This document shows positions 32,798 through 45,170 of a stretch of 64,000 nucleotides of DNA, one piece after another (the first letter of the stretch is position 1; each line of letters opens with the position of its first letter). Position numbers and translations under genes: made by a program. The notes under the pieces were generated by a model, which saw nothing but the letters and a program-made list of their open reading frames with translations, did not search any database and was not told the DNA's origin. Source of the DNA: Sipunculus nudus (taxonomy: Eukaryota; Annelida; Sipuncula; Golfingiida; Sipunculidae); assembly GCA_026874595.1 (NCBI GenBank), contig CM049309.1:28895033-28959032 (forward strand), read 5' to 3'.

Positions 32798-33240
32798 CTA
32801 GAATATGGGTAGTCAACAAGCGACTACATGTAATTCTGCCAAAATCAGAGTGGGACGGGTGAAGTGAGGCATGGATTGAGTGGCAAGGGGAATAGAGTGA
32901 GGTGGGTTGCATATTAGCATGGATGTCTGAAGCCGAAATGTGTATATAGGTTGCACCACCTACCAGAAAAACTTCCAGAAAGCTGTCCAAGTTGTATACA
33001 TATGCAACATTTTAGGCAGATAAGTCAAACCACTACTTGTATATTAGTGGTTTTATCCTACAACTGACAAACAGAAGGACGCTCTGCAAAATTGATGGCA
33101 GGTGGGGCCACCAATCTTGTGTATGATTAAGAGTTATGATAGATCTATACACATGCAAAATTTTAGGGGGATATGTCAAACCAGTCCTGAGATATAGGCC
33201 AGAGTGTCTGCAGCGTAAACATAAATGAAGGTGGCAGACA
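32798..33240 (+). mobile_element. Hel-4 element, 5' part only
   Basis: ACTAGAATATGGGTAGTCAA, degenerate subterminal TCTGCCAAAA, 'gaggcatggattgagtggcaa', then two to three diverged monomers. Stops at a (TAATAG)n tract. Confidence 0.75.
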
Positions 33241-33420
33241 TAGGGTAATAGTAATAAGTAATAGTAATAGACTATCAAGGCTTTTTCCATGTAATAGTAA
33301 TAGTAATAGTAATAATAATAGAATAAAATATTTGAGCTGTAATAGTAATAGTTATAGAAACAGAAGGCAAAGTAATAGAGTAATACATATTACTTTCTAT
33401 TACTTCCTGTGAGTCCCTTG
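33241..33420. repeat. (TAATAG)n hexanucleotide tract
   Basis: Interrupted repeats of TAATAG/AATAGT. A related tract lies at 36787-36931; both are next to partial Hel-4 monomers. Confidence 0.85.
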
Positions 33421-33953
33421 ATCATGAAGCATATCAGCAAATAGTGCTGAACAGACACAGTTCTTATCCAGTAATTGCCCAGGATGTGCCTATTGTTGAG
33501 GCAGGCATGGGCCAGCTGCCACTTTGCTGGTGACCACTGGTGCTAATAAGTTACCTCACACAATCTGACCTTAGATTAATAAACCATGGATAAACAATGG
33601 CATGTTTGATGTTAAGAGACAGATAAATAGTGTATTATTATTGTGACATTTACATCTTATCTCACATCCATCAATCCATAGGCATAATTTGATAAAATCA
33701 AATATAACATGGAACCAGATACAGTGCAGACCCAAAATGTTCATGATAAGCTTATGGTGATTCACTAAGCATAATGTATTGAAGCCTACAATGCTATAAA
33801 CTCATACAAGTACTACAATCACTTGGATAAAGTCATACTGCAGGCACATGTATTATCTAGTTAATTTATATACATATTCTTTTAAAAACTTCTTTTAATA
33901 CTCGACTGTTATTTCATAGTACCAATTTTACAGACCTTCATTCATTATCTAAA
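33421..33953. other. No gene seen
   Basis: Intronic sequence without recognised repeats. A 64-codon ORF on the minus strand (33571-33765) has no recognisable features. Confidence 0.5.
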
Positions 33954-35435
33954 ACTAGAATACGGGTAGTCGACAAGCGACTACGTGTATCCGCCAAAAT
34001 CAGAGAAGGACGGGTGAAGTGAGGCATGGATTGAGTGGCAAGGGGATATAGAGTTACATATGTAAAATATTAGTACTGCCACATAAACATGATTGTAGGT
34101 GGCGCCACCTGTTATTTGAACGAGAAACTATCCAAGATATATACACATGCAAAATTTCAAGTGGAAAAGTCAAACCACTGCAGAGATATGAGTGATTTTA
34201 TCCCACAGCAGACAAACAGATGGACGCTGTGCAAACATGGTTGCAGGTGGCGCCACCTTTTGTTGTGTATGTTATAAAGCTATCCCAGGGCTACATTTGT
34301 GTAAAATTTTTTTCCGGATCGGTCAAACGGTTCCCGAGATATGAGCTTGGATGTCTGCAGCGTTAACATGAATGTAGGTGGCGCCACCTGTCATAAAATC
34401 AAGGAAGCTATCTAGGATGTATACGCATGCCGAATTTTAGGTGAATTAGTCAAACCATTGCAGAGATATGAGTGATTTTAACCCCAGGCAGATGAACAAA
34501 TGGACACTGTGCAAACATGGTTGCAGGTGGCGCCATCTTTTGTTGTGTATGTTATAAAGCTATCCCAGGGCTACATTTGTGTAAAAATTTTTTCCGGATC
34601 GGTCAAACGGTTCCCGAGATATATGGGTTTATGTGTGGGGCGTTAACGTGAATGTAGGTGGCGCCACCTGTCATAAAATCAAGAAAGCTATCTAGGATGT
34701 ATATGTATGCCGATTTTTAGGTGAATTAGTCAAACCACTGCAGAGATATGAGTGATTTTAACCCCAGGCAGATGAACAAATGGACACCGTGCAAACATGG
34801 TTGCAGGTGGCGCCACCTTTTGTTGTGTATGTTATAAAGCTATCCCAGGGCTACATTTGTGTAAAATTTTTTTCCGGATCGGTCAAACGGTTCCCGAGAT
34901 ATATGGGTTTATGTGTGGAGCGTTAACGTGAATGTAGGTGGCGCCACCTGTCATAAAATTGAGAAAGCTATCTAGGATGTATATGCATGCCAAATTTTAG
35001 GTGAATTAGTCAAACCACTGCAGAGATATGAGTGATTTTAACCCCAGGCAGATGAACAGATGGACACTGTGCAAACATGGTTGCAGGTGGCGCCACCTTT
35101 TGTTGTGTATGTTATAAAGCTATCCCAGGGCTACATTTGTGTAAAAAAATTTTCCGGATCGGTCAAATGGTTCCCGAGATATATGGGTTTATGTGTGTAA
35201 ACAGACGCACAAACGGACGCTGGGCAGAGACGAAAGGTCAGAGGTCAAGGTCACTTGGTTAGGCACCAGTTCACATGTGACCCGATAATTTGTGTAAGTT
35301 TCGGAAAAATCTGTCCAGTAGTCTCAGAGGAGTTCTCCGGAAACGAACGCGGCGGCGGTGCCGGCGGCGGCGGCGGCGGCGGAACCCGGTCAAAAACATA
35401 GTATCCGCAAAACTTCGTTTTGGCGGATACAATTA
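33954..35435 (+). mobile_element. Hel-4 element, complete, with exact 280-bp higher-order array
   Basis: 5' ACTAGAATACGGGTAGTCGA, hairpin GTAGTCG-ACAAG-CGACTAC, subterminal GTATCCGCCAAAA (33987-33999). 3' hairpin GTATCCGCAAAAC (35401-35413), loop TTC, GTTTTGGCGGATAC (35417-35430), then AATTA. GGTGGCGCCACC palindromes (one with a single change) start at 34098, 34246, 34377, 34526, 34657, 34806, 34937 and 35086, giving alternating spacings of 149 and 131 bp, i.e. a 280-bp dimer repeated exactly three times. A (GGC)n run lies at 35349-35382. Confidence 0.88.
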
Positions 35436-35780
35436 TGTTAATTTATATTTTGAAAATTAATTGAACCATTTTTTTCATGATTTTAATTTATTTGATTATA
35501 TAATATAAGAATATAAGTTAATGTTAATATTTTATTATTTAATATCCGAAATTTCGATATCAAATCATTAGATCCTGTTAAATTTAAAGTACAAGATTGT
35601 TTAATGCCAAATTTATTGTGAAAGTGATTTAAATAATATGGTATTTGTTTTGTAGAATTGATGTAAGTTTACATCCTAAATTATCCTATGCTGGTTTTGC
35701 TGCAATGAAGAAGGGCATGCCTGAAGAATAAAAGGCATGCATGCTACCATTATTGTAAAGGATTACGCGTCAGTTGGACA
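35436..35780. other. AT-rich, no gene seen
   Basis: No recognised repeat or coding signal. Confidence 0.45.
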
Positions 35781-36030
35781 GGCACCAGTTGAATGGGTCC
35801 CATTTAGACAGTCCCATTTGGATGGGTCCCATATAGAAGCTATGTTATATTTACGTGACTTTATTACACATGAAAATAGCCGGGGATTGAAGCCTTCGTT
35901 ATTTCTGAAACCCATTCATTATTGATAGAGCGTCTGTCTGGGACCCGTCAGACTGGGACCCGTCGGACTGGGACCCGTCCAGATGGGATAAAAATAATTC
36001 GACCTATCTGAAACCCATCCATTTGGGATG
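35781..36030. repeat. GGGACCCGTC/TGGGTCCCAT repeat element
   Basis: Left part has TGGGTCCCATTTAGACAGTC and TCCCATTTGGATGGGTCCCA. Right part has a 15-16-bp tandem CAGACTGGGACCCGT in about three copies (35936-35985) and 'aaacccatccatttggga'. Left and right are roughly inverse, suggesting a small fold-back or TIR element of about 250 bp. A related copy lies at 43637-43700. Confidence 0.65.
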
Positions 36031-36786
36031 ACACCTTGTACAGTTTACCACCTCTGTTCACTCTCAAGATGTAGTATGTGATGGTATAAAACATGGCATC
36101 ACATCCAAATGAACATATTCATCACAGAAGATGTCTCCAGTTTGGTTCTGTCCAGAATCTTGATGTTAACAGTATATTTACTGGATATATTTATAAGGAG
36201 TGGGAAACAGGACACAGGCCTACATTAATTCCTCTCCTGATACATACATAAAGGACTGAATTGTCAGCTTTGATACTAAATAATAATATGCAATAATCAT
36301 GAATAATTCCTCTGGAGACAATTTTTAATTATAATGAAAATCTTTATTTATTAACTATAAAAAAGAAGATCTAAATGAAAGTATGTACTAAAAAATAAAT
36401 TTATGTGAAATATATATGAAAATAATATAAAACGTACAAGTATGCATATAATTATAAATCAATATTTTACATATGCCAGGGCCTTTACAATTGGTTGCTT
36501 TTAAATTACATGTATTCAAGAGTTCATACAATTATCTTATACTATCTACTTGAAAGCCCCAATAATGATCATTGAGGTTTCAAGATATAAAAAAAAAAAC
36601 AGAATTAAAGAAGCTGAAATAATTATCACCAATACCTTTAGGCTTCTTGTGAATGACAGACACAGTAAAAGAAAATTGTGTAGGTAACTGGATGATATAG
36701 GTGCTTGTTATATTATTTAAACATGTGATTGTAGTGCTAGTTTATAGCACTCATGGCATCCAAGGTCTAGAATCCTCCCATCATTT
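36031..36786. other. No gene seen
   Basis: AT-rich intronic DNA; nothing recognised. Confidence 0.45.
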
Positions 36787-37254
36787 TAAGTAATAGTAAT
36801 AGTAATAGTAATAGTAATAGATACCCAAGTAATAGTAACAGTAATAGTAATAGAAGATAAAATGTGGTTATAGTAATAGTAATAGTAATAACAGAAATTG
36901 AAAGTAATTAGTAATAGTAATAGTAATAGAACAACTGTAAAAGACCCCATGTCTGGAAGGTGGTGCCTCCTGCCACAAAATCCAGAAAGCTATCCAAGAT
37001 GTATAAACATGCAAAATTTTAAGCAGATCAGTCAAACCACTACTATGATATGAGTGATTTTAGCCCACAGCAGAAAAACAGACCGACGCTGTGCAAAAAT
37101 GGTTGCAGGTGGCGCCTACAGTTTTGTGTATGATAAAGAGCTATGTGAGATCTATACACATGCAAAATTTCAGGAGGATACATCAAACCAGTCCTGAGAT
37201 ATAAGCCTGGATGTCTGCAGCGTAAACATAAATGTAGGTGGAGCCACCTCTAAA
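36787..37254 (+). repeat. (TAATAG)n tract followed by Hel-4 monomers
   Basis: TAATAG repeats at 36787-36931, then about two Hel-4 monomers (36960-37250) with ATGCAAAATTT, GAGATATAAG and GGTGGCGCC. No Hel-4 termini are present; a Hel-2 element starts at 37255. Confidence 0.75.
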
Positions 37255-39891
37255 ACAAGGGACCTATGGGTCACGGCGCTCAGCTGTTATATATGATTAA
37301 AAAATATGATTTAGGAATGAGGCATATGCTGGTTTGGTGTGGTAATAAATATAAGCTTTATTATGAGTTGTTGGTGTTTAGCTTATGTATGATTATGATA
37401 TTATCTTTGGAGACAGGGAAGAGGATTGATTTCATTTATTTTATTAACAAATGGAGTACTATTGTCACACAGATTTTGACTTGGCCATATTACTTATAAG
37501 CAGAACATATGATATAAGAGTTTAACTATTTATTAAAAAAAATTACAAATATTGTCCCAAATATAATTTTTATTAAAAATAATAAGAGAATCTTATGATT
37601 TTTTAAAATGAAATATAACTGAAATGATTATTAAAATAATATTAAAGAATATATTCATGAATGCATTCATAAATACATTTTGAAAGTATTTGCACTGGTA
37701 TTCATATACTTTCATTTTTACCTGAATTCCAATTCTTTATGCAAGACATTTTATAATGGAGTACATATTCATATTCATATTTAAATACAATTACAAAGTT
37801 TTCCCACCATTACTGGCATTTATTCAGTTTTCACCAAACAATTATGTTGAGAATCCAGAATATACAAAATTCACACATTTAAATTATGATCAAAAGTACC
37901 TGGTTTTATGGCTTTTATTTATATTAAAAAAAAAATGTAATATATTCATTTTGGACTAATTTCACATCAATGTACACACTAGACACAGTAGAAATCTAGA
38001 TTAATAATATCAACTGCATCTTTGTCTATCATTAATTTCCTTCATATGATCCCTAATGATTAGTAATGAATAATATGATTTACTTTTTTATCATTAAAAT
38101 TGAACTGAAAAATACCATAGGTGACTGCATGGTGTTATTTGGAGTATGTGACATTCTATCCATCGATACAAGATTCTTTTATCATCAGTAACTGCAAGTT
38201 GATTTCCTGTTATTATAAACTAACAAATTCTTTTTTATTTTTCTTTAATTTGTTATTAAAAAACAATAAAAATTTATTAATTTATTGTTAATTGTTAATT
38301 GTTATGTTGTTGGTTAAAACTACTAGATGAGTTGGGTTGGACACCTGGATCAACTGTGGCTGGCCATAAGCTGCCTACCTGCAACAGTGTATGGCTCGCC
38401 TCAAGCATGCATAATTTGCTGAAAGTTCAACAAGGTCAACATACAGGTGACTCAAGAGGGGCTGGAGAGAGTTAAGGTCTGACATGGTCTCATAAAAACA
38501 TTAATAAAAGCTACAATTTTTGGCCAATTTCTTTCAGCTTTCTAAACTAAAAAGCTGAAATCCTTGTGTGCATGATATGAAAATTATATCAACCGTGCTC
38601 ACAGGAAACAAATGTGCCATGGTCAAAGTTGGGCAAAATTTAAGGTACTAATTTTATATTTATACTAATAACATATAAAATTTGAAAAATTCAGGACTAA
38701 TTTGGGGTATTCAATTGAATCTTGATTAAATAATGTTACATCCCTGGCAAAAAAACTCTAGCTTCAGCAATCCCCTTGTTAAGGGAGTAAATATATTTCT
38801 TGATTTTTTACATAGTGCATTATGTTTGGGCCCATAACTTAAAACAATTACGCAATACTGACATCATTTCTGGCATATGCATAGAGAATGTATAGAAAAA
38901 TATGTATATTATATATGATTAAAGTCACATCAGTGGTTTTGATATTAGGCAGTCTTGAAGTGTAACAATGGGTTTTTAATGGAAAAATGAAGTTTTTCAT
39001 TAATATCTCGAAGGTATTAAGTCCTAGTGACCAAATTCTAGGCATGGTAGGGAATTTTGGAGACATCTAATTGTATGCCAAATTTTAGGAACTGAGAGCT
39101 GAAGCTGGGGAGCTGAGCTCTTGCAAACTGCATAACACTAGCTTGATGTAAACAATTTGTTACATGGTGCTTGAAAACTTAAATAAAATCTATCGTTTTT
39201 GATCAACTGGTTTCAAATTTTTGGTGTTAACAGACAAAATGCTAACAAAAACATGCTGAGAAAATTAAATCCACAGTACTTACAGTAAAAAAACGTGCCA
39301 TGGTCAAAGTTGGGCAAAATTTAAGGTACCAATTTTTTATTTTTGTTAATATTTTAAAAAATTTAAAAGATTTTGATATAATTTTTGGTATACAATTTAA
39401 TTTTGATAAATTAAAGTTATATTACTGGAAAAAAAAGTCCATAGCTTGAACAAGTTTTGTGTTAAGTGATCAAATATCTTTCCTGATTTTTTACAAAATG
39501 CATTATGTTTAGGCCCATAACTTTTTTAAATTATATAATACAGACATAATTTCTGGCATGTACATAGGAACTATATAGAAGAATATTTATGGTAAATATG
39601 AGGGAAAACAGATGAGTGGTTTTGATATTAGGCAGTCCTGAAGTGTGAAAATAGGTTTTTAATAAAAAATTGAGGTTTTTCCTTAATTTCTCAAAGGAAC
39701 GAAGTCGCAAAGACCCAGTTTTCGGCTTGGTAGGAGATCTTGGGGACATCTAACATTATGCTGAATTTTGGATTCCTAGGTCTTACGGTTTCAAAACGTG
39801 CCACATCTACGGACGGACGGACAGACGGACGGACGACGGACAATGGACCACAACTATAGCTCAGATGACTTATAGTCAGCTGAGCTAAAAA
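37255..39891 (+). mobile_element. Hel-2 element, complete (~2.64 kb)
   Basis: 5' end ACAAGGGACCTATGGGTCAC, GCGCTCAGCTG. The AT-rich interior is uninterrupted where another copy (6286-6633 plus 9061-9319) carries a Hel-1 insertion. Two related blocks start with GTGCCATGGTCAAAGTTGGG (about 38613 and 39295). An (ACGG)n tract (39810-39842) precedes the 3' hairpin AGCTCAGATGACT-TAT-AGTCAGCTGAGCT, then AAAAAT. No protein domain. Confidence 0.88.
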
Positions 39892-40966
39892 TCCAGAAAG
39901 CAATCCAAGATGTAGACACATCCTGGATGTCTGCAGCTTAAACTCGAATGTAGGTTGTGCCACCTGTCATAAAATCAAGAAAGCTATCCAAGATGTATAA
40001 ACCTGCAAAATTTTAAGTCAAACCACTGCGGAGATATGAGTGATTTTATTCCACTGCAGACAAACAGACGGACGCTGTGCAAAAATGGTTGCAGGTGGCG
40101 CCACCAGTTTGCGTATGATAAAGAGCTATGTGAGATCTATACACATGCAAAATTTTGGCCCAATCAGTCAAACGATTTTTAAGATATTAGCCTGGAAGTC
40201 TGCAGCATAAACATAAATGTAGGTGGCGCCACCTGTCCTAAAATCCAGAAAGTTGTCCAGGATGTATAAACCTGCAAAATTTTAGGCAGATAAGTCAAAC
40301 CAGTGCAGAGTTATGAGTGATTTTATCCCACGGCAGACAAACAGATGGAAGATGAGCAAAAATGGTTGCAGGTGGCACCACCAGTTTTGCTTATGATAAA
40401 GAGCTATGTGTGATCTATACACATGCAAAATTTTCGCTCAATCAGTCAAACGAGTCCTGAGATATGAGCTTGGATGTCTGCAGCGTAAACTAAAATGTAG
40501 GTGGCGCCACCTGTCATAAAATCAAGAAAGCTGTCCAGGATGTATACACATGCAAAATTTCAGGTGGATAAGTCCAACCAATGTAGAGATATGAGTGATT
40601 TTATCCCAAGGCTGATGAACAGATGGACACTGTGCAAAAATGGTTGCAGGTGGCGCCACCATTTTTTTGTATGTTATAAAGCTATCCAAGGGCTACATTT
40701 GTGTAAAAAAAATTCTGGATCGGTCAAACGGTTCCCGAGATATGTGGGTTAATGTGTCAAAACAGCCGCACCAATGGAAGCACTGGAGAGAGGAAAGGTC
40801 AGAGGTCAAAACAAAATCAGGGCGCAGCAGTTCACATGTGACCCAAACATAATCCTGGGTTTCGTAAAGTTCCGCCCAGCGGTTACGCAGGTGTTCTCCA
40901 GACACCTACGTGGCAGCAGGCTGAAAACATAGTAACCGCAAAACTCTGTTTTGGCAGATACAATTA
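39892..40966 (+). mobile_element. Hel-4 element, 5' truncated
   Basis: About six monomers with GGTGGCGCCACC palindromes, then 'aggaaaggtcagagg', 'cagttcacatgtgaccca' and a 3' hairpin with GTAACCGCAAAAC and GTTTTGGCAGATAC (40932-40961), then AATTA. The 5' end is replaced by the preceding Hel-2 element. Confidence 0.8.
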
Positions 40967-41829
40967 GGTATTGAGGTAGCTCTGATTGAATTTGGCGGCA
41001 AAGATTTCTCCTCATAACAATTTTGTAGTCTGAACCCTGGACATTAACCCATATATATTTTCAAAAAAATTAGGCACTGAGGTTATTTATCTCTCCATAC
41101 AAGTTCTGTTGTTAATTATGGTGGAGTACAATCAGTACCTATCAGTTATCTACATCTAAGTTACCACATAGCACACGTGATAGTAAAAAAATTTTGCTAA
41201 AAGATTTTGCAGCTCTGCAAACACCAAGTCTAATCCTTAGCTTGTTGTGAATTAATAATTAGGCCAAAACTAGAAAATACGTGTTCAATTAAGGCAGATG
41301 ATTTTGAAATATGTCACCTGAACTGACTAACTCTATGCGAGGCATATTGTCTAACTAAATTAAACTAACAGTCATACATTCTTAGATAACACAATATATT
41401 AATTTATATAAACCTTTATATTTGCAAATAAGATGAACAGATTATGTTTAAGCAGAAATAAAGCTGAAAATTTATTAGTTTTATATATTCTCACTTGAAG
41501 AAAAGGAGGAAACTATTTCTTCCAAGTTGGAAGTTTTTGGAAGTTTCCATGGAAGAAACCACCTCTCGGGAAAAAATTGCCTACCCTGATGCAAAGTGAA
41601 CCCGTCTTTAAAGACCTGTTAGGTTTCAAAGGTGATCCATGTATTAATATCTGCAGCTCTGCCTATTCATTATAATTGTACTAAGTGCAGATAACACGAC
41701 AAGGAATAGAATTGAAATTTGCTTCTCTTTATTTCATCAGGTCTTTATTAAATTTTGGATATATATATATGATATTGAAAATCTTCAACTGAGCCATTAC
41801 TTAATGGGGCTTTATCAGGAGCAATATTA
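40967..41829. other. No gene seen
   Basis: AT-rich intronic DNA, with a short AT run near 41759-41770. Confidence 0.45.
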
Positions 41830-42315
41830 TACATTGTATTTCACACTATCAGTTCAGTTTTGCTTTATACAAAAGTTCCCCAGCAAAACCATCCAAGCAC
41901 AGTCTCGGTACCTTGTATACGACTGTTTAACAGCTTGTTATTGTTCTGTATGTTGGAAAACACAGTCCACAAGTGTCTGTTTACCATAACAAAAGAAACA
42001 AGGCCACGTGACCTGAGGTCCGATTGTGAGCCACAACACGGCATGTGTCAGCCAGCGGTACATGTATTAGAATTTTTGGGCCGAGTCAGTCAGGGCATCT
42101 CCTGTTGACACGTTGTGGCCCTGACCATGCACGCACTGTGTTTATGTTGACACCTGTGTCGTGCCTAATCCACTGTTTTAAACACTTGTTTGCAAGAGTG
42201 AACAAATGGTTTCAGGGCAATATTTAAGCATGTACACATTTTTTTTAAGGGAAGAGGTTATTTTTCGTGTCAATTCAACATGCCTTATAAGTGATTTGGT
42301 CCCTTTAAAAATCAT
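41830..42315 (+). repeat. Inverted repeat pair, left copy
   Basis: About 480 bp found again in reverse complement at 44638-45170. Shared blocks: 'cagttcagttttgctttata', 'aaggccacgtgacctgaggt', 'ggcatctcctgttgacac', 'ttcagggcaatattt' and 'tatttttcgtgt'. The ends carry TCCCTTTAA-like text. Probably two copies of one TE in opposite orientation. Confidence 0.75.
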
Positions 42316-42339
42316 AAGGTGATCATACCTTTACATTTT

Positions 42340-42986
42340 AATTGTACCGCCAAAACAAAGTTTTGCGGATACTATGTTTTTGACCTGGTGTCGCCGCCAT
42401 GTTTGTTTCCGGATAACTCCCCTGAGACTACTGGACTGATTTTTCCGAAACTTACACCAATTATCGGGTCATGTGTGAACTGGTGCCTAACCAATTTGTG
42501 TTGACCTCTGACCTTTCCTCTCTGCCCAGCATCCATTTGTGCGTCTGTTTCCACACATAAATCTACATATCTTGGGAACCGTTTGACTGATCAGGAAAAA
42601 ATTTTTGTAAAAATATAGCCCTTGGATAGCTTCTTAACATACACAAAAATGTGTGGCGCCTGATTTTACTAATTCACCTGAAATTTGGCATGCGTATACA
42701 TCTGGATAGCTTTCTTTATTTTGTGACAGGTGGCACCTCCCACATTCGCTTTCACGCTGCAGACATCCATGCTTATATCTCCGGCTGGTTTGGTGTATCT
42801 TCCTGAAAATTTGCATGTGTACAGATCTCACATACCTCTACACATTTCAGCTGCACACATCAATGCTAATATGCAACACACCTCACTCTTTATCCCCTTG
42901 CCACTCAATCCATGCCTCACTTTACCCATTCCACTCTGACTTTGGCAGATACACGTAGTGGCTTGTTGACTACCAGTATTCTAGTT
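42340..42986 (-). mobile_element. Hel-4 element, minus strand, short complete copy
   Basis: Left edge: TAATTGTACCGCCAAAAC and TTTTGCGGATAC form the terminal hairpin. Two to three monomers follow. The right edge has TTGGCAGATACACGTAGTGG, TTGACTACCAGTATTCTAGT. About 650 bp, so the array has contracted relative to 33954-35435. Confidence 0.78.
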
Positions 42987-43082
42987 TTGAATATCTATTT
43001 CTTGTATAGGTATGCTTTGCTCACTATTAAATAAATATATAAATTAACCATTCTGGCGACTGAATAATTTGTACTGTTTTAA

Positions 43083-43117
<35 letters not shown>

Positions 43118-43636
43118 AATAAAATTTCTTGAATTTGATCCCATTATCAGATTCAGAAAACATTGACTGGACACCAATAAAAACACATGAAAATTTTCTT
43201 TAAAAAAAAATCCTACCTTCCTTATGGATTTTTTTTTGGGTGAGCTAAACCCCCAACAGAATTATAAGTTGGTCCAACAAGTCAACCACACATCAGTAAC
43301 ATTGATACCCATGTACATGAATTACTATCTAACCCATTTCCGATTTTTTTGCGTTATTTGTTCCTTCCCTGACGTATCTTTCATGAAAACTGAAAATATC
43401 CCAGTGTTATCCGTATAGTTAACAACAGAAATACAATAACAATTCATCATGCATTCAAATGTCAAATAAATAACCAGTGTCTTATTTAAAATTGCATTGC
43501 ATAAAATTTGAAACTTATTCAGTGTTAGATAAACAGATATCCAGTTTTATGATTTATTTTTTCTTTTGCTTTTTCATAAAGCTTGAAATCCCCAGCTACT
43601 CAATTGTACGATCACATCATGTAACTATAATATAGC
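42987..43636. other. Repeat flank, AT tract, then unassigned DNA
   Basis: 42990-43110 is the inverse copy of 3985-4109, with (TA)n at 43083-43117. The rest holds no recognised feature; a 64-codon ORF (43224-43418) has no domain I know. Confidence 0.5.
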
Positions 43637-43700
43637 GTCTAAATGGGACCCTTCCAACTGGGACCCGTCCAAATGGGACGGTCTGAGACCCATCCAACTA
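43637..43700. repeat. GGGACCCGTCC-type repeat fragment
   Basis: AAATGGGACCCTTCCAACTG, GGGACCCGTCCAAATGGGAC. Related to 35781-36030. Confidence 0.65.
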
Positions 43701-44637
43701 ATTGATTTTATTTAGGTTTTATTTCGATTTTATTTAGGTAGTCAGATACATGCATTTGAAGTACAATCATAAAAAATACAGTATCTTAAGTTGACTTAAC
43801 CAAAGATAACACTAAAAAGTTTAAACACAAACTTATTTCCAAAGTGGTCCTTGTGATAAAGATTTATACATGAAACAACGACAAGCAGGAATACATATAT
43901 ATTCTAAAATCTAAATTACAATTTATACTATAAGAAAAGGATGTGGAAAATAAATTAAAGACTACAAATAATAAAACATTGTTACATTAAATAGTAACAG
44001 TGTGTGTACCGGACTGATCATACCAAGTATATCTGAAGAATACAGAACATCACAGAATACACAAATGACTGGGTCAGAACTAGGCAAAATATTAGAAAAG
44101 GTATCAGAAAAGTCATTAAAATGATTGTAAAATGTTGAACGTTAAATTACTATAAACCAATGTGGCATATCAAAGAATATTAACTAAGTGTGCCTAGAGA
44201 AAAGCACGTACCTAAATAATATACCTAAAATATCATGTAAAAGTGGCCAGAGATTGTAAAGCTATTAAAAATGTTCATTATATGGCATATAATTACACAA
44301 TTAAAATAAGCGGCAAAAGTACATGGCCTATCACAGATTTTGTTTATTGTTTAATTCAATAAAAAGCACTATTATGGTAGTAAATAAACCTTAAAATTAT
44401 ATGACTCATGGCCAAAATTAAGTGAATGTAAAGATGTCTATTAAAAGAGAATCCTTTTATATGGCATCTACATGTATGATAAAAATATCTAAAAATATAT
44501 AGTACTAGAAGCCTGAGTGGCCAATGTGGCCTATCACAAATTATTATACACTGTATGACTAGACAAAAGCACCTTCAAAAGTAAATAATAAATATCCCTT
44601 TGAAGTATATGCAAAAGATAAAATAAGTCCTTATACA
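43701..44637. other. No gene seen
   Basis: AT-rich intronic DNA without recognised repeats or coding signals. Confidence 0.45.
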
Positions 44638-45170
44638 CATTAAAAGGGCCCAATCACCTGTAAAGCATGTTGAGTTAACACGAAAAATAGCTTCTTCCCG
44701 TTAAAATTAATCTGTACCTGCCAAAATATTGCCCTGAAGCTGTTTGCTTTCTCCTGTAAGCGAATGTTAAAAACAGTGGACGGGGGCGCGATGACAGATG
44801 TAAACATAAACACAGCGCATGTGGCCGTGTGCATTGCTGAGCCAAAAAATGTGTCAATCAGGAGATGCCCTGTGTATAATTTAACCAATAAAATGTAATA
44901 CATGGTCCTGCTGGCTGAAACACCACGTGTTGCCCCTCTTAATCGGACCTCCTGGTCACGCGGCCTTGTTTTGGTATACTCTGACTGTGTTTACCAAAAC
45001 GTACAGCCATAACATTGTGTTAAACACCCGTACGGGTATGCAAGGAAATGAGACCATGTGCTGGGTGGTTTTGGTGGGAAACATATGTATAAAGTAAAAC
45101 TGAACTGATACAGTGATAGTGTGAAAGAATAGGCAAAAATTATAGCCCCTGATTATGTCCCTTTAATAGT
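44638..45170 (-). repeat. Inverted repeat pair, right copy
   Basis: Reverse-complement counterpart of 41830-42315; the two arms are about 2.3 kb apart. A minus-strand 87-codon ORF (44640-44903) overlaps it and shows no recognisable domain. Confidence 0.75.
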
